64,000 nucleotides of DNA, from NCBI RefSeq assembly GCF_043557345.1, contig NZ_JBIFFV010000008.1:62001-126000 (forward strand), read 5' to 3'. A program made the position numbers and the translations under genes. The stretch is from Sulfitobacter sp043557345 (GTDB taxonomy: Bacteria; Pseudomonadota; Alphaproteobacteria; Rhodobacterales; Rhodobacteraceae). This document shows positions 43,946 through 52,924 of this stretch, piece after piece; the stretch's first letter is position 1, and each line of letters opens with the position of its first letter. The notes below the pieces were generated by a model that saw only the letters and a program-made list of their open reading frames with translations, was not told the DNA's origin and made no database searches.

Positions 43946-44401
43946 ATGCTCGATGAGATCGACAGGCGGCTGCTGACGGCGCTGCAAAAGAACGCCCACC
44001 TCACGGCGCAGGAGTTGAGCCAAAAGCTGAACCTTTCCCCCAGCCAAGCCGGGCGCAGGCGTCAGCGGTTGGAGGCGGAGGGCTACATTCGCGGCTATCA
44101 CGCGCGGCTCGATCCGGTGCGGATGGGGCTGAACGTGCAGGGCTTCGTGCAGGTCCATCTGGGCACCCACGGGCCGGAACATTCGGCAAGCTTTGCCCGG
44201 CTCATGGCCACCCGTCCCGAGATTGTGAGCGCATGGACGATGACGGGGGATGCGGACTACCTTCTGAGGGTCTATTGTGATGATCTGCCGAGCCTCAACA
44301 GGCTCATCCACGACGTTCTTCTGCCCCATCAGGCCGTAAGCCGGGTGCATAGCCAGATTGTCATGGATCAACTGAAACAGGACGGGCCGCTGCCCACCTG
44401 A
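43946..44401 (+). CDS. Lrp/AsnC family transcriptional regulator
   Basis: 151 residues from ATG 43946, with GGAGA upstream; ATG 43928 is possible. Helix-turn-helix: LDEIDRRLLTALQKNAHLTAQELSQKLNLSPSQAGRRRQRLEAEG (residues 2-46). The C-terminal RAM effector domain has VQVHLGTHGPEH, SAWTMTGDADYLLRVYCDDL and the final VSRVHSQIVMDQLK. It is divergent from hpd, so a tyrosine or phenylalanine catabolism regulator is likely; the effector could be an aromatic amino acid. The next gene, an antiporter, follows in 18 bases. Confidence 0.92.
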   Translation: MLDEIDRRLLTALQKNAHLTAQELSQKLNLSPSQAGRRRQRLEAEGYIRGYHARLDPVRMGLNVQGFVQVHLGTHGPEHSASFARLMATRPEIVSAWTMTGDADYLLRVYCDDLPSLNRLIHDVLLPHQAVSRVHSQIVMDQLKQDGPLPT

Positions 44402-44419
44402 CGCTGAGAGAGGACCGCA

Positions 44420-46333
44420 ATGGAAGGTTTCCTGTTCCAAGCCTCCGTCTATCTGGCCGCTGCGGTGATCGCCGTGCCAATCGCCGCGCGATTGGGGCTG
44501 GGGTCGGTGCTGGGCTATCTGGCGGCGGGTATTCTGATCGGGCCGGTGCTGGGCCTCGTCGGGTCCGAGACGAAAGACGTGCAGCATTTCGCGGAATTCG
44601 GCGTTGTTATGATGCTCTTCCTGATCGGTCTGGAGTTGGAGCCGCGCGCGCTCTGGGACATGCGCCACCGTCTGCTGGGTCTGGGCGGCTTGCAGGTGCT
44701 GCTGTCGACGGCGGCGCTCATGGCCATTGCCATGGCTTACGACCAGCCGTGGCGCGTGGCGCTGGCGATCGGGCTGACACTGGCCCTCTCTTCGACGGCC
44801 ATCGTGTTGCAAACCTTATCGGAAAAGGGGCTGATGCGAACCCAAGGCGGGCGCTCCGTCTTCTCTGTTCTGCTGACCCAAGATATCGCGGTGATCCCCA
44901 TCCTCGCCTTTCTGCCGCTGCTGGCCACGGGCATCCCGGGCGGGCTTTTGCCCGATGGGTCGATCTCGCTCGACCCAGAAGCGGTGGAGAATGCACATCG
45001 TGGGGCCGAGGGCAGCCACGCGGGCGACGTCGCCCATACCGCACAGACCTTCGTGCAAAGCCTGCCGGGCTGGGGCGTTACGCTGGTCACCATCGGCGCG
45101 GTCGCCGCGATCATCCTTGTGGGCGTTTACCTGACCCGCCCGGTGTTCCGCTACATCCACCTCGCCAAACTGCGCGAGATGTATACCGCGCTGGCACTGC
45201 TGATCGTGGTGGGGATCTCTTCGCTGATGACCGTGGTCGGCCTGTCGCCCGCGCTCGGCGCCTTTCTGGCGGGCGTGGTATTGGCCAGCAGCGAGTTCCG
45301 CCATGAGTTGGAAACCGACCTCGAACCCTTCAAGGGGCTGCTTTTGGGGCTGTTTTTCATCACCGTGGGCGCGGGCATCAACTTTGTCCTGCTGTTCGAA
45401 AAACCGCTGATCCTGATCTGCATGGCGCTTTTGGTCATCATCGTCAAAGCGCTGATCCTGATGGTGTTGGGGCGTCTTTTTCGCCTCAAGGGCCGCGACG
45501 GTTGGCTTTTCACGCTGGCGCTGGCGCAGGCGGGCGAATTCGGCTTCGTGCTGGTCAGCTTTTCCCTCGCCACCGGCGTCATGCCCGACCCGATTGGCGA
45601 GACGCTTTTGCTGGTCGTGGCCCTAACCATGCTGATAACGCCGCTGCTTTTCATCCTGCACGACCTGATCAGCCGACGCCTTGACGACGGCGGCCCCGTC
45701 ATCGCCGATGAGATCGACAGCAGCGGCCCGGTGATTATCGCCGGTGTCGGGCGTTTTGGCCAGATGGTGAACCGGATGGTCCAAGCCAGCGGTTTTCAAA
45801 CCGTCGTGCTGGACCACAACCCCGAAACCATTGCCGTCATGCGGCGCTTCGGCTTCAAAGGGTTTCTAGGCGATCCCACGCGGCCCGACATCCTGCGCAA
45901 GGCGGGGCTGCAAGAAGCCAGCGTCTTGGTGGTGGCCCTCGATGATCCGAAATCCGCAGTCTCTTTGATCTCTTACGCGCGCAAAGAGAACCCGAACCTG
46001 CATATCGTCAGCCGCGCGCGCGACCGCGAGGAAGTCTACCGCCACTATCAAGCCGGGTCGAATGACATCGTGCGCGAAATGTTCGACAGCTCCCTCCGCG
46101 CCGGGCGCTATGTCTTGGAAAACATGGGGCTTTCGGATTTCGAGGCGAATGAGGCGCAAAAGCTCTTCTACGCCCACGACCGGGTCTCGGTCCGCGAATT
46201 GGCGGCGCTTTGGCGGCCCGATGTGCCGCCTTCGCAGAACGCCGCCTATGTGGCCCGCGCCAAGGAATTGCAAAAGGAGTTGGAGACCGCCTTTCTCAAC
46301 CTTGGCGAAGACAGGGGCAAGGACAGCGCCTGA
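44420..46333 (+). CDS. Monovalent cation:proton antiporter, CPA2/KefB-KefC type
   Basis: 637 residues. GAGAGGA precedes the ATG. The N-terminal two thirds has 12-13 membrane segments with GYLAAGILIGPVLG, the family ALSSTAIVLQTL, and LLTQDIAVIPILA containing the ion-path Asp. Residues about 436-560 form a TrkA-N/RCK Rossmann domain (VIIAGVGRFGQMVNRMVQASG, later DDPKSAVSLISYARKENP). It exchanges K+ or Na+ for protons, with ligand gating by the RCK domain. The close 18-base gap suggests co-transcription with the AsnC-family gene. Confidence 0.92.
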   Translation: MEGFLFQASVYLAAAVIAVPIAARLGLGSVLGYLAAGILIGPVLGLVGSETKDVQHFAEFGVVMMLFLIGLELEPRALWDMRHRLLGLGGLQVLLSTAALMAIAMAYDQPWRVALAIGLTLALSSTAIVLQTLSEKGLMRTQGGRSVFSVLLTQDIAVIPILAFLPLLATGIPGGLLPDGSISLDPEAVENAHRGAEGSHAGDVAHTAQTFVQSLPGWGVTLVTIGAVAAIILVGVYLTRPVFRYIHLAKLREMYTALALLIVVGISSLMTVVGLSPALGAFLAGVVLASSEFRHELETDLEPFKGLLLGLFFITVGAGINFVLLFEKPLILICMALLVIIVKALILMVLGRLFRLKGRDGWLFTLALAQAGEFGFVLVSFSLATGVMPDPIGETLLLVVALTMLITPLLFILHDLISRRLDDGGPVIADEIDSSGPVIIAGVGRFGQMVNRMVQASGFQTVVLDHNPETIAVMRRFGFKGFLGDPTRPDILRKAGLQEASVLVVALDDPKSAVSLISYARKENPNLHIVSRARDREEVYRHYQAGSNDIVREMFDSSLRAGRYVLENMGLSDFEANEAQKLFYAHDRVSVRELAALWRPDVPPSQNAAYVARAKELQKELETAFLNLGEDRGKDSA

Positions 46334-46376
46334 ACCGGGCCGCCCCCTTCTTTTTTTGGGGGCCGCCCGCAACGCC

Positions 46377-47390
46377 CTATGCGTCGCTGACGCCCGCTTC
46401 GGCGAAGGTGGCCATACCCGCATGACAGGCAAGCGCGGTCTTGAGGATGCCAATCGCCAAGCCCGCGCCAGAGCCTTCCCCCAGACGCAGGTTCAACTCC
46501 AGCAGCGGCTCCTTGTCCAACGCGCCCAAGAGCCGTCGGTGCCCGCTTTCCGCGCTGAGGTGCCCCGCGACACAGTGATCCAGCGCACCGGGAGCGGTCC
46601 GCGCGAGGCTGAGCGCGGCGGCACAACAGATGAAACCGTCGAGGATCACCGGGATGCGCAAGCCCCGCGCCCGCGCCAAAGCACCGGCCATCGCGGCCAG
46701 TTCCCGGCCCCCGAGGCGGCGCAGGGCTTCTAGCCCATCGCCCTTGTCCGCGTGCAGGGCGACACCCTCGGCCACGACTTCGGTTTTCAGCGACAGGCCC
46801 GCGTCATCCACCCCGGTGCCGCGCCCGGTCCAGAACTCCGCCCCGCCGCCCAGAAGCGCCGTGGCAAGTGCTGCCGCCGAGGTGGTGTTGGCGATGCCCA
46901 TCTCGCCGACCACGAGCAGGTCGGCTTCGGCGTTCACCGCCTCCCAGCCCGTCCGCAGGGCGTCGACGAATTCGTCTTCCTCCATCGCGGGCGCGACGGT
47001 GAAATCCTGGGTCGGCTTGTCTAGGGACAGCGGCACCACGTCGAGGCTGGCCCCATTGACCCGCGCGATTTGGTTGATCGCCGCCCCGCCGTGCTGAAAA
47101 TTCGCCACCATCTGCGCTGTCACTTCTGCCGGAAACGCCGAGACACCCCGCGCGGCGACCCCGTGGTTGCCTGCAAACACGATGATCTGGGGCGCGGCGA
47201 TCTCGGCGCGCGCGCCGCCCCGCCAACCGCGATACCAGACCGCGAGGTCTTCCAACCGGCCAAGCGCGCCGGGGGGTTTGGTGAGGATGGCGTCATGGTC
47301 CCGCGCCTCTGCCATCGCCGCGTCGTCGCAGGCGGGCATCGCACGCAGCAGGCTGCGAAATTCGGTAAGACTGGCGAAAGACGTGTTCAT
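46377..47390 (-). CDS. cobT: Nicotinate-nucleotide-dimethylbenzimidazole phosphoribosyltransferase
   Basis: 337 residues. Family segments: LTKPPGALGRLEDLAVWYRG, IIVFAGNHGVAARGVSAFPAEVTAQMVANFQHGGAAINQIAR, VGEMGIANTTSAAALATALLG and the C-terminal LRLGEGSGAGLAIGILKTALACHAGMATF, which carries the catalytic Glu. It makes alpha-ribazole phosphate for the lower ligand of cobalamin. It is divergent from cobS by 79 bases; no cobalamin riboswitch fits in that gap. Confidence 0.95.
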   Translation of the reverse strand: MNTSFASLTEFRSLLRAMPACDDAAMAEARDHDAILTKPPGALGRLEDLAVWYRGWRGGARAEIAAPQIIVFAGNHGVAARGVSAFPAEVTAQMVANFQHGGAAINQIARVNGASLDVVPLSLDKPTQDFTVAPAMEEDEFVDALRTGWEAVNAEADLLVVGEMGIANTTSAAALATALLGGGAEFWTGRGTGVDDAGLSLKTEVVAEGVALHADKGDGLEALRRLGGRELAAMAGALARARGLRIPVILDGFICCAAALSLARTAPGALDHCVAGHLSAESGHRRLLGALDKEPLLELNLRLGEGSGAGLAIGILKTALACHAGMATFAEAGVSDA

Positions 47391-47469
47391 ATGCGGCCCT
47401 TTGCGGATTGATATTCAATCGTTTCTAGCCTTAGCCTGTCGGCGCTGAAAGTGCCGAAGGGGCGAAATT

Positions 47470-48276
47470 ATGGCCATTCCCGACATCACCGCCCTGAGGC
47501 AGGCCATCCGCCCCCGCGACATCGCCGTGGCCTTTGCCCTGCTGACCCGCCTACCCCTGCCGCATTTCCATTTCCCGACTGACGCGCACCGCCCCCCGGC
47601 CCGCAGCGCTTGGGCCTATCCGCTGGTCGGGATCGTGTTGGCGCTGATTGCCGGGACCGTCGGTGTGGCGCTGACACGCATGGGGGCGACGCCCCCGCTG
47701 GTTGCCGCCTTCGTACTGCTGACGCTGGTGATGCTGAGCGGGGCGATGCATGAAGACGGCCTTGCCGATTGCGCCGATGGCTTCTGGGGCGGCTGGACCC
47801 GCGAGAAACGTCTGAAAATCATGAAAGACAGTGTGATCGGCACCTATGGCGTCGTGGCGCTGGTGCTGTCTCTTTTGCCGCGTTGGTATCTCATCAGCGA
47901 ATTGATCACGGACGAGGCTCTGATCTGGGCGCTGGTCGTCGCCTCCTGCGCATCGCGGGCGGCGATGGTCTGGGTGATGGACAGCCTGCCCCCCGCGCGC
48001 CGCGACGGGCTGTCTGACCGCACGGGCCGCCCCGGCGAATCGGCGACGGCGGTGGCGGTGCTGATCGGGGTGGTGGTGATCGTTCTGGCGCCGGGTTATT
48101 CCGCATGGCGCCTGACGCTTTTGGGGCTGTTTGCGGCGCTGGTGGTCCGCCAGATCGCCAAACGCAAGATCGGTGGGCAGACCGGCGATGTCTTGGGCGC
48201 GACCCAACAGGTGACCGAAATCGCCCTGCTGACCGGCTGCCAGATGATGGCCTATGGCTGGCAGGCCATTCCATAA
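47470..48276 (+). CDS. cobS: Adenosylcobinamide-GDP ribazoletransferase (cobalamin synthase)
   Basis: 268 residues with about seven membrane helices. The catalytic Asp/His cluster is MHEDGLADCADGFWGGWTREKRLKIMKDSVIGTYG. FALLTRLPLPHF and RSAWAYPLVGIVLAL are typical N-terminal segments. It joins adenosylcobinamide-GDP to alpha-ribazole at the inner membrane, the step next to CobT, its divergent neighbour. AAGGGG precedes the ATG. Its end lies next to the carD terminator. Confidence 0.95.
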   Translation: MAIPDITALRQAIRPRDIAVAFALLTRLPLPHFHFPTDAHRPPARSAWAYPLVGIVLALIAGTVGVALTRMGATPPLVAAFVLLTLVMLSGAMHEDGLADCADGFWGGWTREKRLKIMKDSVIGTYGVVALVLSLLPRWYLISELITDEALIWALVVASCASRAAMVWVMDSLPPARRDGLSDRTGRPGESATAVAVLIGVVVIVLAPGYSAWRLTLLGLFAALVVRQIAKRKIGGQTGDVLGATQQVTEIALLTGCQMMAYGWQAIP

Positions 48277-48304
48277 AAAAACCGCGCCCCCGGAAGGGGC
48301 GCGG
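48275..48304 (-). terminator. carD terminator
   Basis: Leftward CCGCGCCCC - TTCCG - GGGGCGCGG followed by seven Ts, placed 24 bases after the carD stop and touching the cobS stop. A strong rho-independent terminator. Confidence 0.9.
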
Positions 48305-48327
48305 CCTGATCCTAAATTGTGCACCGC

Positions 48328-48840
48328 TTAAGCGGCCACACGGCTTTCCAGCACGTCGCCGACCTGCTTTGCGGCGGCGAGTTCATCGCCGCCCGACACA
48401 GCGGCCACTTCACGGGTCAGGCGCTCAAGTGCTGCTTCGTAAAGCTGACGCTCGGAATAGCTCTGCTCGCGCTGGTCGTCGGTGCGGTGCAGGTCGCGCA
48501 CGACCTCAGCAATGGCGATGAGATCGCCGGAGTTGATCTTTTGCTCATACTCCTGCGCACGGCGGGACCACATGGCGCGTTTGACCTTCGCCTTGCCCTT
48601 GAGCGTTTTCATCGCGTGGTTGATCACATCGGGCGTCGACAGGGCGCGCATGCCGATCTCGGTCGCCTTATGGGTCGGGACCCGCAGGGTCATCTTGTCT
48701 TTCTCAAAGGAAATCACGAAGAGCTCCAGCGCGATGCCGGCAACTTCCTGCTCCTCAATCGAGACGATCTGCCCGACGCCATGCGCGGGGTAGACGACGA
48801 ATTCATTGGGGCGGAAATCAAGCTTTTTCGATTTGGTCAT
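48328..48840 (-). CDS. carD: CarD family transcriptional regulator
   Basis: 170 residues from ATG 48840, with AAGGAGCG upstream. The N-terminal RNA-polymerase-interacting domain (CarD_CdnL_TRCF type) has FRPNEFVVYPAHGVGQIVSIEEQEVAG and FVISFEKDKMTLRVPTHKATEIGMR. The helical C-terminal domain has KTLKGKAKVKRAMWSRRAQEYEQKINSGDLIAIAEVVRDL. CarD binds the polymerase beta subunit and stabilises open complexes, notably at rRNA promoters. It is followed by a strong terminator. Confidence 0.95.
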   Translation of the reverse strand: MTKSKKLDFRPNEFVVYPAHGVGQIVSIEEQEVAGIALELFVISFEKDKMTLRVPTHKATEIGMRALSTPDVINHAMKTLKGKAKVKRAMWSRRAQEYEQKINSGDLIAIAEVVRDLHRTDDQREQSYSERQLYEAALERLTREVAAVSGGDELAAAKQVGDVLESRVAA

Positions 48841-49153
48841 ATAGATCGCTCCTTGGCGCGCGGGGGAAGCCCCGCCATTAACTCGGACACCTGAACAGCA
48901 CGTAAAACGCATGCGAAGCGCAGCCTGAGCGGTCTGCGTTCGGGTGCGTTTGAGTTAGAAATGTGAGGTCAACCTTGGCAGCAGGGTCGAAACATTATCA
49001 GGCTCGTGTGTTACAGCTTGAAGAAATCATAGCACAGAATCACGCCTTTCGGAAGCGCCCCCAAGCCGCCCTCGGCGGTTTCCCGGTCAATTCAGCGGGT
49101 TAACACACATACTTGAGGTCACAAAGGCGCAACGAAAGGCGAATCGCCGTGCC
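48841..49153. other. 313-base leader region upstream of carD
   Basis: Lies between fdxA and carD, both leftward. A candidate leftward promoter is TTCAAG, 17 bases, GATAAT (48994-49022), which would give a leader of about 150 bases. A short GC hairpin around 49062-49081 lacks a T-run. I see no open frame with a ribosome site. The extended leader could be regulatory. Confidence 0.4.
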
Positions 49154-49489
49154 TTAGCCACCCTCGCCCGGTTTTTCCGAGAAGAGTTCCATCTTACCCT
49201 CTTTGCCATCCATCTCTTCCGCTTCGGGCAGCGGGTCTTTCTTGGTGATGATGACGGGCCAAAGTTCGGAATACTTGCGGTTGAACTCCACCCATTTCTC
49301 CATATCCGGCTCGGTATCCGGGCGGATTGCATCGGCGGGGCATTCAGGTTCACAGACACCGCAGTCGATACATTCATCGGGGTGGATCACCAGCATGTTC
49401 TCGCCTTCATAGAAGCAGTCCACCGGGCACACTTCGACGCAGTCGGTGTATTTGCAAGCGATGCAGGCGTCATTCACGATATAGGTCAT
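49154..49489 (-). CDS. fdxA: Seven-iron ferredoxin
   Basis: 111 residues. Cys9, Cys17 and Cys50 match the [3Fe-4S] ligands, and Cys21, Cys40, Cys43 and Cys46 the [4Fe-4S] ligands, of Azotobacter ferredoxin I-type proteins (CIACKYTDCVEVCPVDC, CIDCGVCEPECP). The C-terminal extension (EKWVEFNRKYSELWPVITK-like) is also typical. A low-potential electron carrier in the cytoplasm. It lies leftward between the S4 gene and carD. Confidence 0.95.
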   Translation of the reverse strand: MTYIVNDACIACKYTDCVEVCPVDCFYEGENMLVIHPDECIDCGVCEPECPADAIRPDTEPDMEKWVEFNRKYSELWPVIITKKDPLPEAEEMDGKEGKMELFSEKPGEGG

Positions 49490-49540
49490 GCGGAAACTCT
49501 GGCTGGGTATCTGGAGGACTAGCTAAACCGGGGCGCGGGA

Positions 49541-49924
49541 TCATTCAAGGTGGCGCGCCTTAGAAAGATCAAGCTGCCTGCGGTCACGCTTGGTCGGGCG
49601 GCCCTTTCCCTCGAAACCGGGATTTTCGGGCTGTCTGTCCTTTGATTTGGGCTGTGGCGGGGACAGATCGGTGTAGAGCGTCTGCGCCTCAGGGGCCGGG
49701 CCACGCCGCTGGCCGATCGCCTCGATGCGGATCACCCGTACATGGTCGCCTTGGGAAAAGGTCAGAACATCGCCGGGGCCGACATTGCTGGCGCGTTTCT
49801 GCGTCGGCGTGCCGTTGATCCGAACCGCGCCGCCCGCCACCTGCGCGGCAGCGAGCGAACGGGTTTTGAAAAAGCGGGCGTGCCACAGCCATTTGTCCAG
49901 CCGCAGTTTCGCGCCCGTCTCCAC
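49541..49924 (-). CDS. S4-domain RNA-binding protein (Hsp15-like)
   Basis: 127 residues from a GTG that directly follows the helicase stop (TAAGTG), so the two are translationally coupled. The S4 motif is LRLDKWLWHARFFKTRSLAAAQVAGGAVRINGTPTQK-like at residues 8-44, then VGPGDVLTFSQG. The C-terminal 50 residues are basic and disordered. Hsp15-type proteins bind stalled 50S subunits carrying peptidyl-tRNA. Pairing with the Suv3-like helicase suggests RNA or ribosome quality control. Confidence 0.9.
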   Translation of the reverse strand: METGAKLRLDKWLWHARFFKTRSLAAAQVAGGAVRINGTPTQKRASNVGPGDVLTFSQGDHVRVIRIEAIGQRRGPAPEAQTLYTDLSPPQPKSKDRQPENPGFEGKGRPTKRDRRQLDLSKARHLE

Positions 49925-52909
49925 TTACTTGTCGTCCTTCAGCCCCATCAGCGCGGCGGCAAAGGGGTTGTCAGGGTCGATCTGCTTTTCCTTGCGCGGC
50001 GGCCGGGCAGAGAAATTCTGCGACTTGCCGCCTTTGTCACCGCCGGGCTTGCGCCCCTTGCCCTTGGCAGGTTTGCCACGCGGCTTGCCCTGCCCTTGGT
50101 TGCGATCCCCGCCACGACGGTTGCCACCGCCATTGCCGCGCGGGCTGCGCGCCCATGTGAAGATGTAATAGGTCTCCATCTCAGGCCCGGCGACATCGGC
50201 ATCGGGGGCGGTGCCCTGCGGGATTTCTTCCGCCGGCACTTCGGGAATGTTGCTGTCGACCTCGGGGTCTTCGGCGGCCACATCGGCGATGGGGGCGATG
50301 CCATCGTCGGGTAGCTGCGCCACATCCGCGGGGCGGTCGTCTGGGTTCGTCTCATCCGAAGGGGTTTCGATGATACCGCCTGCAGGTTCCTCGGCGGCGA
50401 CATCCATGATCGGCTTGTCGGCTGCATCGTCCCCGGGCAGATCGCTGTCGAGTTTCTCGGGCACCACGGTATCGGCAGAGGGGTCCATCGCGTCATGGCT
50501 GCCGTCTTTGGGCATCACCACATCGACGGGTTTCACCTTGGTCCGCTCATCCTTCTCGGCCTTGTAGCCCAGACCTTCCATCAGGTCGGCGAATTGCTCC
50601 AGCGTCATGCCGGTGATCGAAAGCATGTCAGGCTTGGCCTCGAACCCGCCGCGCGAATCTTCGGCACGCAGCATGTCGGCAAGACGTTCCAGCATATCGA
50701 TGCGGATCGCGCGCCTGCCTGCGTTGCGGTAGCCCGACATGGTGTCGGCCCCGGCGGGCGCTTCGGCTTCGACCGGGATGGTCACCAGACCGGGAGGGGG
50801 GGATTCAGGGAATTCGTTCAACCCTTTGGACAGAGACCAGAGCACCAAACGCAAACGGGTCGGCGCGGGTTTGAGCATCAAGGGCATGAAAATGGTGAAC
50901 TGGCCGAAACGAATGCCATGTTTGCGCAGCGCACCGCGGGCGTCTTGATCCAGCGCCTTCACATCCTCGGCCACTTGGGCGCGGGGCAGAATGCCGAAAT
51001 TCTCAACCAGTTGGAAAGCAAAGCCGCGGGCCAGACCGGTCAGCGTGTCATCCTTGCTCAGCCCCAGCAGCGGCTCGAACAGGGCCGCGACCTTGCGGTC
51101 GATGAAGTGCTGAAGGCGGCGTTTTACCTTTTCGGCCACTTCGGGACCAGCGATATCGTCGACGAAAACCTCGACCTGCGGCTTCAGCGCGTCACTGCCA
51201 GCGGTCAGTTTGCCTACCGCGGCGCTGCCCCACATGAGGCCGCCCTGCTCGGTGAAATCAATCTCGGTGTCCGGGGCGTTGTAGAACCGGTCGGCGCGCA
51301 GATGGAACTGCGGAGCCAAGGCCTGCAATGCGGCGGTTTTCACCGTCTTGTCTTCAGCCGCACCCGCGCCCTTGTCCACCCGAAAGCGGAACCCGTCCAG
51401 CTTGCCTACAAATTCACCTTCAACGGTGACTTCACCGGTCTCGTTTACATCGGCCACCATGGCTTCCTTCTGTCCAAGCCGGCGCAGCAATACACTCGTG
51501 CGCCGATCTACAAATCTTTGCGTCAAACGCTCGTGCAGAGCGTCCGACAAGCGGTCTTCTACGACACGCGTCGTGTCGCGCCAATGGCTTTCGTCCTTTG
51601 TCCAGCCCTTGCGCTGCGCAACGTAGGTCCATGTGCGGATAAACGCGAGTCGTTTGGACAACGCATCAATGTCGCCATCGGTTCGATCAATTCGTTTGAT
51701 TTGTCGTGCGAGCCAATCGTCGGGGATATATCCGCGCTGGTGCAGATCGTTGAAAATGGTTTCGAGCAGACCGGCATGTTCCGCATGGCTGATGCCGCGG
51801 AAATCAGGAATGCGGCAGACATCCCAAAGAAGCCGCACCGAGGCGCCATCCGTGGCCCGGGCGAACACCTCATCCACCTGCGCCAGTGCCTTGAGCGCGC
51901 GCAGGTCGTCGGATTCCCGCGCCCTGACCAGCCGCTCGTCTTCGGGGGGCATTTCAAGTGTCTTGATCAGACGATCGATACTCCCGAATTGCAAAGCGTG
52001 GTTGCGCCAGTTGATCTTGTTCTGCGGGGTAAAGTTGTGATCCATGATCGCGCGGGCAACGTGATCGTCGAGCGCAGGCGCGTCCCCGGTGGTGCCAAAG
52101 GTGCCGGATTTGAACCCGCGCCCTGCCCGCCCCGCGATCTGGGCCAGTTCATTCGGGGCCAAAGGCCGCATCCGCCGCCCGTCAAACTTACTGAGCGCCG
52201 AGAAGGCCACATGATCAACGTCGAGGTTCAGCCCCATGCCGATGGCATCGGTCGCAACCAGATAGTCGACCTCTCCGTTCTGATACATCGCCACCTGCGC
52301 ATTGCGCGTGCGCGGAGAGAGTGCGCCCATCACCACCGCCGCCCCGCCCTTTTGGCGGCGGATCAGCTCGGCGATGGCATATACATTCTCAACCGAAAAA
52401 CCGACAATTGCGCTGCGCGGCTTCATTCGGCTTATCTTTTTCTGACCAGCATAGATCAATTCGCTCATCCGGTCGCGGCGCATAAAATCGACCCCCGGCA
52501 CCAGCGCCGCGATGGTGCCGCGCATGGTATCGGCCCCCATGAACAGCGTCTCATGCAGGCCGCGCGCGCGCAGCAGACGGTCGGTAAAGACATGGCCACG
52601 CTCGGGATCGGCGCAAAGCTGGATCTCATCAATGGCCACGAAGTCCGCGCCCATCTCCTGCGGCATCGCCTCGACAGTGCACACCCAATACTGCGTGCGC
52701 GGCGGCACGATCCGCTCTTCGCCCGTGACCAACGCGACCACCGAGGGGCCGCGCGCCTTGACGATCCGGTCATAGACCTCGCGCGCCAAAAGCCGCAGCG
52801 GCAGGCCGATCACCCCGGTCCGATGGGCCAGCATCCGTTCGATTGCATAGGTCGTCTTGCCGGTATTTGTCGGGCCGAGAACGGCCACGACGCGCTTGTT
52901 GCCTGCCAC
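49925..52909 (-). CDS. Suv3-like RNA/DNA helicase with acidic and RG-rich C-terminal tail
   Basis: 994 residues from GTG 52909 with AAGGA upstream. Motif I is LGPTNTGKTT (12-20), motif II AIDEIQLC (DEIQ instead of DEAD/H, as in mitochondrial Suv3), the helicase C core SPRTRNAQVAMYQNGEVDYLVATDAIGMGLNL, and motif VI QIAGRAGRG. A Suv3-type helical C-domain follows. Residues about 790-910 are very acidic (many Asp-Val-Ala-Ala-Glu units) and about 920-975 very basic and Gly/Arg-rich (RGNGGGNRRGGDR). It probably unwinds structured RNA in decay, as Suv3 does in mitochondria. Coupled to the S4 gene. Confidence 0.88.
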   Translation of the reverse strand: MAGNKRVVAVLGPTNTGKTTYAIERMLAHRTGVIGLPLRLLAREVYDRIVKARGPSVVALVTGEERIVPPRTQYWVCTVEAMPQEMGADFVAIDEIQLCADPERGHVFTDRLLRARGLHETLFMGADTMRGTIAALVPGVDFMRRDRMSELIYAGQKKISRMKPRSAIVGFSVENVYAIAELIRRQKGGAAVVMGALSPRTRNAQVAMYQNGEVDYLVATDAIGMGLNLDVDHVAFSALSKFDGRRMRPLAPNELAQIAGRAGRGFKSGTFGTTGDAPALDDHVARAIMDHNFTPQNKINWRNHALQFGSIDRLIKTLEMPPEDERLVRARESDDLRALKALAQVDEVFARATDGASVRLLWDVCRIPDFRGISHAEHAGLLETIFNDLHQRGYIPDDWLARQIKRIDRTDGDIDALSKRLAFIRTWTYVAQRKGWTKDESHWRDTTRVVEDRLSDALHERLTQRFVDRRTSVLLRRLGQKEAMVADVNETGEVTVEGEFVGKLDGFRFRVDKGAGAAEDKTVKTAALQALAPQFHLRADRFYNAPDTEIDFTEQGGLMWGSAAVGKLTAGSDALKPQVEVFVDDIAGPEVAEKVKRRLQHFIDRKVAALFEPLLGLSKDDTLTGLARGFAFQLVENFGILPRAQVAEDVKALDQDARGALRKHGIRFGQFTIFMPLMLKPAPTRLRLVLWSLSKGLNEFPESPPPGLVTIPVEAEAPAGADTMSGYRNAGRRAIRIDMLERLADMLRAEDSRGGFEAKPDMLSITGMTLEQFADLMEGLGYKAEKDERTKVKPVDVVMPKDGSHDAMDPSADTVVPEKLDSDLPGDDAADKPIMDVAAEEPAGGIIETPSDETNPDDRPADVAQLPDDGIAPIADVAAEDPEVDSNIPEVPAEEIPQGTAPDADVAGPEMETYYIFTWARSPRGNGGGNRRGGDRNQGQGKPRGKPAKGKGRKPGGDKGGKSQNFSARPPRKEKQIDPDNPFAAALMGLKDDK

Positions 52910-52924
52910 CTGTCTATCCTTGAA

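Noticed and set aside
46335..46369. Inverted repeat between the antiporter gene and cobT as a terminator
   Set aside because: The 12-bp stem is good but the T-run is in the loop, not after the stem; function uncertain.
47391..47469. Cobalamin riboswitch between cobT and cobS
   Set aside because: The gap is 79 bases, too short for a B12 riboswitch, and no B12-box-like sequence was seen.
49062..49081. GC hairpin in the carD leader as an fdxA terminator
   Set aside because: Only about five paired bases with no T-run, so it cannot be called a terminator.
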